Assembly (NCBI GenBank): GCA_964559275.1
Contig: CAZLGC010000054.1
Span: 1-5,507, forward strand
Direction of reading: 5' to 3'
Source: CAZLGC01 sp964559275
GTDB taxonomy: Bacteria > Patescibacteriota > CALEFQ01
Length of the DNA stretch: 5,507 nt
A program made the translations under genes and the position numbers. This document shows positions 1 to 4,412 of this stretch, one piece after another; the stretch's first letter is position 1; each line of letters starts with the position of its first letter. The notes below the pieces were generated by a model. The model saw only the letters and a list, made by a program, of their open reading frames with translations. It had not been told where the DNA came from and ran no database searches.

Positions 1-812
1 CCCATAGCTATTATACCAAAAATTCCCATTAAAAACGAAACATAATACGGCAAATGCTGGCTGATGGTACCCAGCGAATCCTGGCTTACATTTTGCCCTC
101 CCAGGCCATAGACCACCAGTGCAAATGCGAGACTGACAATAGCGGCAATTATCACCCCCCAAATAATAACGCTTTTCATCCGCCGGCGTTCCTTGGGAAA
201 CATATCGTCCAGAAAAGGCACCGCCGAAGCTCCGCTCAGAGAAAATATGATTATGCCAAACGGGAATAGAATTTTGGACATATCTATCTTGCCATAATTT
301 ATCAGATCTATACAGGGCAAAGAAGCAATTACAACAACCGCAATGATTGCCAGGAACATCAAAAAAATGACAAAGTCAACGCGGGCAATTGTCTTCAGGC
401 CCAAAATAACCAGCAGCGAGGCCACCGCAAAAAATAGTAACCCCCAGGTCTGCTGATAGCCCAGCCAACCTTCCCCGAAAAGTCCGGACAGGAAATCCCC
501 AACTCCGAGAGTGAAGATGAGCAGAGCCCCAAAATTGCCCAGCATCTGGACCGCCAGCATTATTCCCTTGCCGGGTTTGCCCAGATAAATGCCGGCGTAC
601 CCGGTCGCCTGGTGCTTGGTCCCTTCGGTTCTCAGTACAACTTCGCCAAACATCAGCATCACTACAATGTTGGTGAATGCCAGCAATACAAACACCAGCA
701 AACTCGGCCACAGCCCCGCCTGCGAGAAAGCATACGGCAGCGCAAAAATACCACCGCCGATAATGGTGGCAATGACTGTGGCAAGCGCAAGTAGGTATTG
801 TTTGTTTGGCAT
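1..812 (-). CDS. APC-superfamily amino-acid transporter (Trp/Tyr-permease-like), C-terminus cut by window edge
   Basis: Reading the minus strand from ATG at 812 gives 270 residues with no stop before the window edge. Hydropathy by eye shows about eight membrane segments: roughly residues 7-27, 36-56, 84-106, 122-139, 146-165, 180-198, 214-236 and 256-270. The first helix carries the glycine-rich break IIGGGIFALPYAF typical of the LeuT/APC fold. The sixth carries SGASAVP, the matching unwound segment. The family is usually near 400 residues, so about two thirds is visible. It should import an amino acid across the cytoplasmic membrane, probably coupled to H+ or Na+. The aromatic-amino-acid permease branch is my best match, but the substrate cannot be read from this fragment. 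No Shine-Dalgarno sequence precedes the start; instead a perfect hairpin ends 10 nt upstream of the ATG. The start was chosen because the first helix begins at residue 6, as usual in the family. Confidence 0.8.
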   Translation of the reverse strand, partial: MPNKQYLLALATVIATIIGGGIFALPYAFSQAGLWPSLLVFVLLAFTNIVVMLMFGEVVLRTEGTKHQATGYAGIYLGKPGKGIMLAVQMLGNFGALLIFTLGVGDFLSGLFGEGWLGYQQTWGLLFFAVASLLVILGLKTIARVDFVIFLMFLAIIAVVVIASLPCIDLINYGKIDMSKILFPFGIIIFSLSGASAVPFLDDMFPKERRRMKSVIIWGVIIAAIVSLAFALVVYGLGGQNVSQDSLGTISQHLPYYVSFLMGIFGIIAM

Positions 813-822
813 TTATTATTTG

Positions 823-854
823 TTCCGCTCAAAATGCCAGCATTTTGAGCGGAA
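823..854. repeat. Perfect 15-bp inverted repeat (hairpin) just upstream of the transporter start
   Basis: The arms TTCCGCTCAAAATGC (823-837) and GCATTTTGAGCGGAA (840-854) are exact reverse complements separated by two bases. The minus-strand RNA would fold this immediately before the transporter start at 812. Neither side has a T-run, so it is not a standard intrinsic terminator. Possible roles are an mRNA 5' stability or translation-control hairpin, a tRNA-Thr 3' trailer processing site, or a short palindromic repeat. Confidence 0.75.
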
Positions 855-859
855 GAGGA

Positions 860-928
860 GTACTGACACGAAAGTCGAAGCCAGGTGCTGACAGATTCAG
901 CGGCTGGCGCAGACTGCAGTGTCAGTAC
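860..928 (+). other. Long regular imperfect hairpin, possible structured RNA or palindromic repeat
   Basis: The 69 bases fold end to end. The pairs are 860-869 with 919-928 (10 bp), 873-876 with 912-915 (4 bp), 880-884 with 904-908 (5 bp) and 887-891 with 897-901 (5 bp), closing a five-base loop CAGAT. The two larger internal loops are both symmetrical 3x3 and have identical sequence on the plus strand: GAA opposite GCA (870-872/916-918 and 877-879/909-911). In plus-strand RNA each could be closed by G-A and A-G mismatches; in minus-strand RNA the same loops are pyrimidine-rich. The strand given is therefore an inference. It lies 4 nt past the tRNA-Thr CCA and 5 nt from the perfect hairpin. 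No integron attC core (GTTRRRY) is present. I do not recognise a known RNA family. Confidence 0.55.
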
Positions 929-932
929 GACG

Positions 933-1008
933 TGGAGCCAAGAGTGGGAATCGAACCCACGACCTATCGCTTACGAAGCGATTGCTCTACCAGCTGAGCT
1001 ATCTTGGC
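933..1008 (-). tRNA. tRNA-Thr (anticodon CGT), CCA encoded
   Basis: The minus strand folds into a full cloverleaf: acceptor GCCAAGA/TCTTGGC, D stem GCTC/GAGC, anticodon stem ATCGC/GCGAT with loop TTCGTAA, and T arm GTGGG-TTCGAAT-CCCAC. Anticodon CGT reads ACG, threonine. Position 73 is T and the next three bases are CCA (933-935), so the 3' end is genome-encoded. The protein-like plus-strand reading RVGIEPTTYRLRS across it is the usual antisense-tRNA artefact. Confidence 0.96.
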
Positions 1009-1024
1009 TTAAATAAGCCAAAAT

Positions 1025-1053
1025 ATTGCAAAATTGCCAAAAACCCTTGACAA
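1025..1053 (-). promoter_or_regulatory. Candidate promoter for tRNA-Thr
   Basis: On the minus strand TTGTCA (1048-1053) is followed after 17 bases by TGCAAT (1025-1030), which matches TATAAT at four of six positions. Transcription would begin near 1018, about 10 nt before the tRNA. Its -35 box lies on top of the plus-strand -35 box. The weak -10 keeps confidence low. Confidence 0.35.
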
Positions 1054-1075
1054 ATATCCGCTTTTATGATATAAA
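1047..1075 (+). promoter_or_regulatory. Near-consensus sigma-70-type promoter
   Basis: TTGACA (1047-1052, perfect -35) is followed after exactly 17 bases by TATAAA (1070-1075, five of six matches to TATAAT). The predicted start is near 1082. It points at the small plus-strand gene beginning at 1134 and is the strongest promoter-like sequence in the window. Confidence 0.7.
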
Positions 1076-1079
1076 TAAT

Positions 1080-1091
1080 AGTTCTAGAACT
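1080..1091. promoter_or_regulatory. 12-bp perfect palindrome over the predicted transcription start, possible operator
   Basis: AGTTCTAGAACT is its own reverse complement and covers the expected +1 of the promoter at 1047-1075. That position suits a repressor operator. It has the GTTC/GAAC halves seen in several dimer-binding sites, but I cannot assign a regulator, and a 12-bp palindrome can arise by chance in AT-rich promoter DNA. Confidence 0.35.
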
Positions 1092-1127
1092 GTGACCTCT
1101 CTGGTCACCCCCCCCCAACGAGAGGAG
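1092..1127 (+). promoter_or_regulatory. Structured 5' leader: hairpin, C9 tract and strong ribosome-binding site
   Basis: GTGACC (1092-1097) and GGTCAC (1103-1108) form a 6-bp hairpin with loop TCTCT. Its last base begins a run of nine C (1108-1116). AGAGGAG (1121-1127) is a strong Shine-Dalgarno sequence, 6 nt before ATG at 1134. CCTCTC (1096-1101), in the hairpin arm and loop, is the exact complement of GAGAGG (1120-1125). The leader could thus either form the hairpin or mask the ribosome-binding site. The pairing is read from the sequence; a regulatory switch is inference. Confidence 0.4.
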
Positions 1128-1133
1128 ATCGAG

Positions 1134-1256
1134 ATGAAATTGACACTGCAGGACATCATTTCGCTGGTCGACGACGAGACCAGCACCACCCCAAAGACCC
1201 CCACCGAGGACCCGGAGCTGCAGCAGCAGCTCAAGGAGATCGACGACTTCGCGGCC
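1134..1256 (+). CDS. Unrecognised small acidic protein, 3' end lost in the assembly gap
   Basis: ATG at 1134 has an excellent Shine-Dalgarno sequence (AGGAG, 6 nt upstream) and lies about 50 nt downstream of a near-consensus promoter. Forty-one codons are open before the Ns. The N-terminal part looks like an amphipathic helix (MKLTLQDIISLVDDE, 1-15). A TP-rich flexible stretch follows (16-27), then a Gln/Glu/Asp-rich helix starts (28-41). I do not recognise the family. Third positions are G or C in 37 of 41 codons, against 16 of 33 at the start of the parvulin gene; Asp, Glu and Gln use only GAC, GAG and CAG. This could mean strong translational selection in a highly expressed gene, recent transfer, or a contaminating or chimeric contig end. 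It is one of only two plausible plus-strand genes here. The true length is unknown. Confidence 0.55.
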
Positions 1257-1356
1257 NNNNNNNNNNNNNNNNNNNNNNNNNNNNNNNNNNNNNNNNNNNN
1301 NNNNNNNNNNNNNNNNNNNNNNNNNNNNNNNNNNNNNNNNNNNNNNNNNNNNNNNN
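1257..1356. other. Assembly gap (100 N)
   Basis: Exactly 100 Ns, a common placeholder for a scaffold join of unknown size. It cuts the small plus-strand gene on the left. On the right it begins directly after the first C of the tRNA-Gly CCA. Reading frames drawn through it are not meaningful. Confidence 0.99.
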
Positions 1357-1357
1357 G

Positions 1358-1428
1358 AGCGGGATACCAGAATCGAACTGGCGCCTCTGCCTTGGGAAGG
1401 CAATGTACTGCCACTGTACTAATCCCGC
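1358..1428 (-). tRNA. tRNA-Gly (anticodon CCC)
   Basis: The minus strand gives acceptor GCGGGAT/ATCCCGC, D stem GTAC/GTAC, anticodon stem TTGCC/GGCAG with loop TTCCCAA, and T arm GCCAG-TTCGATT-CTGGT (one G-T pair). The anticodon CCC reads GGG, glycine. Discriminator T is at 1358. The next base (1357) is C and then the gap begins, consistent with an encoded CCA whose last two bases are lost. It lies 31 nt downstream of the parvulin gene on the same strand and may share its transcript. Confidence 0.94.
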
Positions 1429-1431
1429 GCC

Positions 1432-1461
1432 GGCCGAGCCTAGCTCGGCCTTTGCTTATTT
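1432..1461 (+). terminator. GC-rich hairpin with T-rich tail, plus-strand terminator
   Basis: GGCCGAGC (1432-1439) and GCTCGGCC (1443-1450) form a perfect 8-bp stem with loop CTA. TTTGCTTATTT follows on the plus strand. In this direction it looks like an intrinsic terminator for a transcript coming from the gap side, such as that of the small plus-strand gene. On the minus strand it sits between the parvulin stop and tRNA-Gly with no T-run after it, so there it may only be a processing or pausing hairpin. Confidence 0.5.
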
Positions 1462-1482
1462 ACAACCACTCAGAAACGTCAA
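1455..1482 (-). promoter_or_regulatory. Weak candidate promoter for tRNA-Gly inside the parvulin 3' end
   Basis: On the minus strand TTGACG (1477-1482, five of six to consensus) within the last codons of the parvulin gene is followed after 16 bases by AATAAG (1455-1460, four of six). Transcription would start near 1448, inside the arm of the hairpin at 1432-1450. Co-transcription from the parvulin gene is the main alternative. Confidence 0.25.
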
Positions 1483-2539
1483 TTTGTTCTTTTTCTTTTT
1501 CGTACCAGCTACCAAACGGCATGATCAGAATATGAGCTGCTTTGATTTCTTCTTTTTCTTCGTCAACTTCCAGAACCTTGATGATGTGATAGCCGTATTC
1601 GGTTTCCACAACCTCATCGCTGATCTGACCCGGTTCCAGTGCGAAAACCACTTCCTCGAATTCCGCTACCATCATACCCTTGCCAAAGAAACCAAGTTCG
1701 CCACCCATTTCCGCTGACTGGACATCGTCACTGTACTCTTTGGCTAAATCCGCAAATTTATCGGGATCAGCTTTGACTTTTTCGAGTACCTCTTCAGCTT
1801 CCTGCTTAGCTTCCTCTTTATAACCGCCGTCTTCTTCAAATTTTTCCTGCAGTTTCTGCTGCTCAACATAAGGGCGAATGGCATATTCCAGGACTTCTTC
1901 CTTGGTAGTCCAACCAAACTGCTGCTCAAACATCTTGAGGGCTTCTTCCTCGGCGTTGCCGATTTCCTGGCCCACGGCCTCAGCCTGCTGTTTTATCTGA
2001 TCCAGATACTTCTGGAACTCGTCTTCTAGATCCTGCTGTGTCACTGTTACCCCGTGCTTTTTCAGCAACTGGGAAATAATAGCTTCGTCGCGGAGCTTTT
2101 CTTTGACCTGACTTTCTAGCTCGCCTAGCATCTGCTGCCCTTCTTCGGATTCAAAGTCAACGCCCATCTGATTACCAAAGAAATGCTTCATCGCATTAAC
2201 ATGGGTCCAGTAATCCCCGAAGGTGATCGGCTGACTGTCTACCCACATCACCGGATACATTTTGACAATGCCGCCCAAGACCGGAGTGTCCTTGAGATCT
2301 TTGTCCCAACGTTTTTTATAAACGCCCAGCCCCATGATGATTGCGAAAGCAACCACGGCAATAAGAACTACAGCGACAATCACTCCAACAAGTTTCCCCC
2401 AGTGGATTTCCTTTTTAGGGCTTTTACCAGAAGCCTTCTTAGAACCCTCGGATTTAGAAACCTCAGGTTTCTTCTTTTTCTCTACCGATTTGCTATCCGA
2501 CGATTTCTTGGCGTCGGCGCCTGATTCATTTTTTTCCAT
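1460..2539 (-). CDS. Membrane-anchored parvulin-type peptidyl-prolyl isomerase (PrsA/SurA-like), apparently permuted
   Basis: 359 residues. A Lys/Ser/Glu-rich cytoplasmic tail (1-47) precedes one membrane helix (about 50-72), so the rest lies outside the membrane. Residues 95-235 form a charged helical SurA/PrsA-like chaperone region. The parvulin core is 243-325: FADLAKEYSDD (262-272), GGELGFFGKGMM (279-290), EFEEVVFALEPGQIS (293-307) and YGYHIIKV (315-322). The usual first strand with its conserved His (A-S-H-I-L) is absent before the core. It appears after it as AAHILI (334-339), near the C terminus, with SWYEKEKE following. Both active-site-type histidines are therefore present (318 and 336), but in permuted order. 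It probably assists folding of exported proteins. No Shine-Dalgarno sequence is seen before the ATG. The DivIC/FtsB-like gene ends 59 nt upstream. Confidence 0.88.
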   Translation of the reverse strand: MEKNESGADAKKSSDSKSVEKKKKPEVSKSEGSKKASGKSPKKEIHWGKLVGVIVAVVLIAVVAFAIIMGLGVYKKRWDKDLKDTPVLGGIVKMYPVMWVDSQPITFGDYWTHVNAMKHFFGNQMGVDFESEEGQQMLGELESQVKEKLRDEAIISQLLKKHGVTVTQQDLEDEFQKYLDQIKQQAEAVGQEIGNAEEEALKMFEQQFGWTTKEEVLEYAIRPYVEQQKLQEKFEEDGGYKEEAKQEAEEVLEKVKADPDKFADLAKEYSDDVQSAEMGGELGFFGKGMMVAEFEEVVFALEPGQISDEVVETEYGYHIIKVLEVDEEKEEIKAAHILIMPFGSWYEKEKEQIDVSEWL

Positions 2540-2598
2540 GAATATTATTTACTTAAAGGTTAAGGTCGAAAGATGGTAGTATCTTCCAGCCCAGACCT

Positions 2599-3021
2599 TC
2601 AAACTTCGCTGGCAAAAAAGTAGTCCCACCATTTACGGTAAGTGGGAACATAAACTGTTTCCTCTTCTGTTTCCGCTTCCAATAGCAATTCTTCCTCGGG
2701 CTGCACGCTGTCTTCCCCTTCACTGATTACTACCACGGTTTCCCCCTCCTTCTGCAAACCTAGATCCTCACGTGCCACTCGGTCTTTATATGTATCAGTT
2801 TTCAGGTATTCTAGCAAGTCCCCCATTTTCTCATTTTCTCTGACGAGTTCTTCTTTCTTGTCCTCAATCGCCTTGATTTCCTGGGTAACCTCATATTTTT
2901 GGTGGATAACTTTGCCTAGAAACAAACCCAAAATAACCAACACGATAATTGCTATTACCAGAAATGCCTTGGATCTAATAATGCGTCTGCCCAAACTCAG
3001 ATTGTCACTCGATCTCGCCAT
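2599..3021 (-). CDS. DivIC/FtsB-type septum formation initiator protein
   Basis: 140 residues with the bitopic layout of the family (Pfam septum formation initiator): a short basic N terminus, one membrane helix (about 18-37), an extracytoplasmic coiled coil (41-74) and the diagnostic motif YKDRVAREDLGLQKEGETVVVI (78-99; key R, A, LG and GE). In characterised bacteria such proteins bridge FtsL/FtsQ-type partners in the divisome and control septal peptidoglycan synthesis. After the motif comes a very acidic stretch (101-122), then an aromatic tail YRKWWDYFF (128-136). Classical DivIC and FtsB are about 100-125 residues, so the tail is an extension. The start overlaps the end of the PH-domain gene by 17 nt, suggesting translational coupling; the Shine-Dalgarno is weak. 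FtsB and DivIC cannot be told apart from sequence alone, so no symbol is given. Confidence 0.87.
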   Translation of the reverse strand: MARSSDNLSLGRRIIRSKAFLVIAIIVLVILGLFLGKVIHQKYEVTQEIKAIEDKKEELVRENEKMGDLLEYLKTDTYKDRVAREDLGLQKEGETVVVISEGEDSVQPEEELLLEAETEEETVYVPTYRKWWDYFFASEV

Positions 3022-3619
3022 CTTTTGGATTTGATTTAGTTACTTTGACCGGCACTTTGTGCCCGCTCTGATTATCCTTAAGCAGTTTGGCCAATTTTTC
3101 CAGTGACGCCTGGTCGCTGTCCGCTGACTTGGAAGCGATGTACTCTTTGATCTTAACCAGCTGGTCCTTGACTGTTTCCGGCGCCAACACCGCCTTGATA
3201 GTAATCGGCTTATCTTGGCCGTCAAAATAAACATCAACATTTCCGTATCCGAATATCGTCGGCAACAGTCCCTTTATTTGAAAAGTCACTTCCACAACTT
3301 TGTCATGCGGAGCCTCTCGCACCCGGCGGGCAAACGGTCCTTGCTGGGCAATACCAATGATGCGCTGACTTGTCACCAAAGTAATATTGAAGTACCATGT
3401 AAACCAGGATACCAGCGCCCAGACGACAACAAAGATCCACCAACCAATTATGACTATTGTTGACCAGAGATAATTGAAGGCGTAGGGCATTACCGGAATA
3501 GTTACTCCCAGCAGCAGAGCTGTGCGCAATACCGGCCACAGGAAAGTGGCCCAGTGCTGACGCAGCAGCAGCAATGGTTCCTCCTCTTTTTGCAAACTTT
3601 GTTTAAAATAACTACTCAT
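3005..3619 (-). CDS. Bacterial PH-domain (bPH2/DUF304-type) membrane protein
   Basis: 204 residues. A short cytoplasmic start (1-24) leads into two membrane helices (about 26-46 and 52-74). A bacterial pleckstrin-homology-like domain follows at about 78-160. Its family signatures are visible: the strand ITLVTSQRIIGIAQQGPF (79-96) and the segment KGLLPTIFGYGNVDVYF (116-132). Residues 161-204 are a charged, probably flexible tail. Proteins of this type are common next to envelope genes, but their biochemical role is mostly unknown; membrane-associated protein interaction is the usual guess. The gene ends in TGA and overlaps the DivIC/FtsB-like gene by 17 nt. The ATG at 3619 has no good Shine-Dalgarno. 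The oppositely oriented microprotein gene starts 2 nt away. Confidence 0.82.
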   Translation of the reverse strand: MSSYFKQSLQKEEEPLLLLRQHWATFLWPVLRTALLLGVTIPVMPYAFNYLWSTIVIIGWWIFVVVWALVSWFTWYFNITLVTSQRIIGIAQQGPFARRVREAPHDKVVEVTFQIKGLLPTIFGYGNVDVYFDGQDKPITIKAVLAPETVKDQLVKIKEYIASKSADSDQASLEKLAKLLKDNQSGHKVPVKVTKSNPKDGEIE

Positions 3620-3621
3620 AC

Positions 3622-3714
3622 ATGAAAAAATCTCTTCGTATAATCACCTGGGTGGTCGTTGCCCTGGTTGTCGGGGGCATGCTCTTGCTCCTGATAGTTC
3701 CTCTTTTCTATTAG
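3622..3714 (+). CDS. Putative 30-residue single-helix membrane microprotein
   Basis: ATG at 3622 to TAG at 3712-3714 encodes 30 residues: a basic start MKKSLRIITW, then an uninterrupted hydrophobic stretch (7-28) ending IVPLFY. This is a textbook one-helix membrane peptide, N-terminus inside by the positive-inside rule. It exactly fills the space between two minus-strand genes: its start is 2 nt from the PH-domain gene start, and its last four bases overlap the stop of the DUF881 gene. No Shine-Dalgarno or promoter stands out upstream, which is the main argument against it. Hydrophobic open frames also occur by chance in T-rich sequence. I cannot name a family. Confidence 0.5.
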   Translation: MKKSLRIITWVVVALVVGGMLLLLIVPLFY

Positions 3715-4412
3715 TCTGCGGCAACCTGCGCATACTCGAAAGTAATCTCATTCTGATAGGCTGGTAAAGTCAGGTTGTCTTTTTTTGTTATTGCCACTTC
3801 TACTTCCGGGAATGTCTGGATTAGCTGCTCCAACAGGCCACCCTCTCGCTCCAGGGAAGTAACTAACAAATCGGGATCACCCACGGCGTCAAAGCGATAA
3901 GGCGGAGTTATAACATTACCATCCAGTTTTATCTGCAAGCCGTCAGGCGTAATTGCCGATTTATATATCAGGCGCTGTCCGTTTAAGGCCACCCCCTGCA
4001 CACCTATATTACGCAGATTATTCAGCAGATCTAGTAAGTGGACATCCAGGACCGGTCCGTCTATCATGACCGTCACTCCGGAACCAGATAGTTCATTTAT
4101 CCCCGAAGCATCCTGGTAACGCATCAATGTTGTTTCCAGAACCTCAGTACCTCCCAATCGAAATTGCAGAGCTTCATTGTACTCCTGCTGCTGGACGCGG
4201 AGACTGTTTACTTCTTGACGCAAATTGGCATTACTTTCCGCTAAAATACTTACTTCTAAAGCCTGATTTTCCTGTATCTCCGGACCTGTTATTTCCTCAA
4301 CTTTCTTAGTAGAAAAGAACTGGGCTGTCAGCAGCAAACCGACCAAAATTGCCAGGAAAAATGATATCAAGTTAGGGCCGGAAGGCTTTTTAATTTTATC
4401 GCTAAATTTCAT
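3711..4412 (-). CDS. DUF881 (YlxW/YlxX-like) membrane protein, second paralogue
   Basis: 233 residues: basic start, one membrane helix (about 15-33), a coiled-coil stretch (46-83), then a divergent DUF881 domain. Recognisable parts are SGSGVTVMIDGP (109-120), LLDLLNNLRNIGVQGVALNG (127-146) and PPYRFDAVGDPDLL (170-183). These align in order with the same elements of the neighbouring paralogue. DUF881 proteins in Firmicutes and Actinobacteria lie near division or cell-wall genes, but their molecular role is not established. The start overlaps the upstream paralogue by 11 nt, so the pair is probably translated together. Only a short AGG precedes the ATG. The stop overlaps the end of the plus-strand microprotein gene. 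Confidence 0.78.
   Translation of the reverse strand: MKFSDKIKKPSGPNLISFFLAILVGLLLTAQFFSTKKVEEITGPEIQENQALEVSILAESNANLRQEVNSLRVQQQEYNEALQFRLGGTEVLETTLMRYQDASGINELSGSGVTVMIDGPVLDVHLLDLLNNLRNIGVQGVALNGQRLIYKSAITPDGLQIKLDGNVITPPYRFDAVGDPDLLVTSLEREGGLLEQLIQTFPEVEVAITKKDNLTLPAYQNEITFEYAQVAAD

Noticed and set aside
376..711. 111-residue minus-strand open frame
   Set aside because: It lies in another frame inside the transporter gene, whose eight membrane segments and family motifs are continuous through this stretch.
860..928. Integron attC site or REP-type element
   Set aside because: It is a long imperfect palindrome, but it has no GTTRRRY/RYYYAAC core boxes, no integrase nearby and no second copy in the window.
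823..928. T-box or other known riboswitch controlling the amino-acid transporter
   Set aside because: A tRNA and an amino-acid transporter invite this idea, but I see no T-box bulge sequence, no antiterminator/terminator pair with a T-run, and no other riboswitch core that I know.
806..997. Plus-strand open frame ending RVGIEPTTYRLRSDCSTS
   Set aside because: The C-terminal part is the translation of the antisense strand of tRNA-Thr, a well-known artefact in protein databases. The rest covers the two hairpins.
999..1535. Open frames on both strands running through the Ns (1026-1535 plus, 999-1403 and 1064-1414 minus)
   Set aside because: They bridge a gap of unknown size and overlap tRNA-Gly. 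Only the plus-strand part from ATG 1134 has start signals.
1403..2579. Plus-strand open frames opposite the parvulin gene (1403-1717, 2183-2524, 2334-2579)
   Set aside because: They are shadows of the parvulin coding strand, rich in Phe from its Lys/Glu codons, with no ribosome-binding sites or family features.
2540..2598. Terminator between the DivIC/FtsB-like and parvulin genes
   Set aside because: AAGGTC (2562-2567) with GACCTT (2594-2599) and AAGAT (2570-2574) with ATCTT (2581-2585) can pair. The stems are short and interrupted, and no T-run follows on the minus strand.
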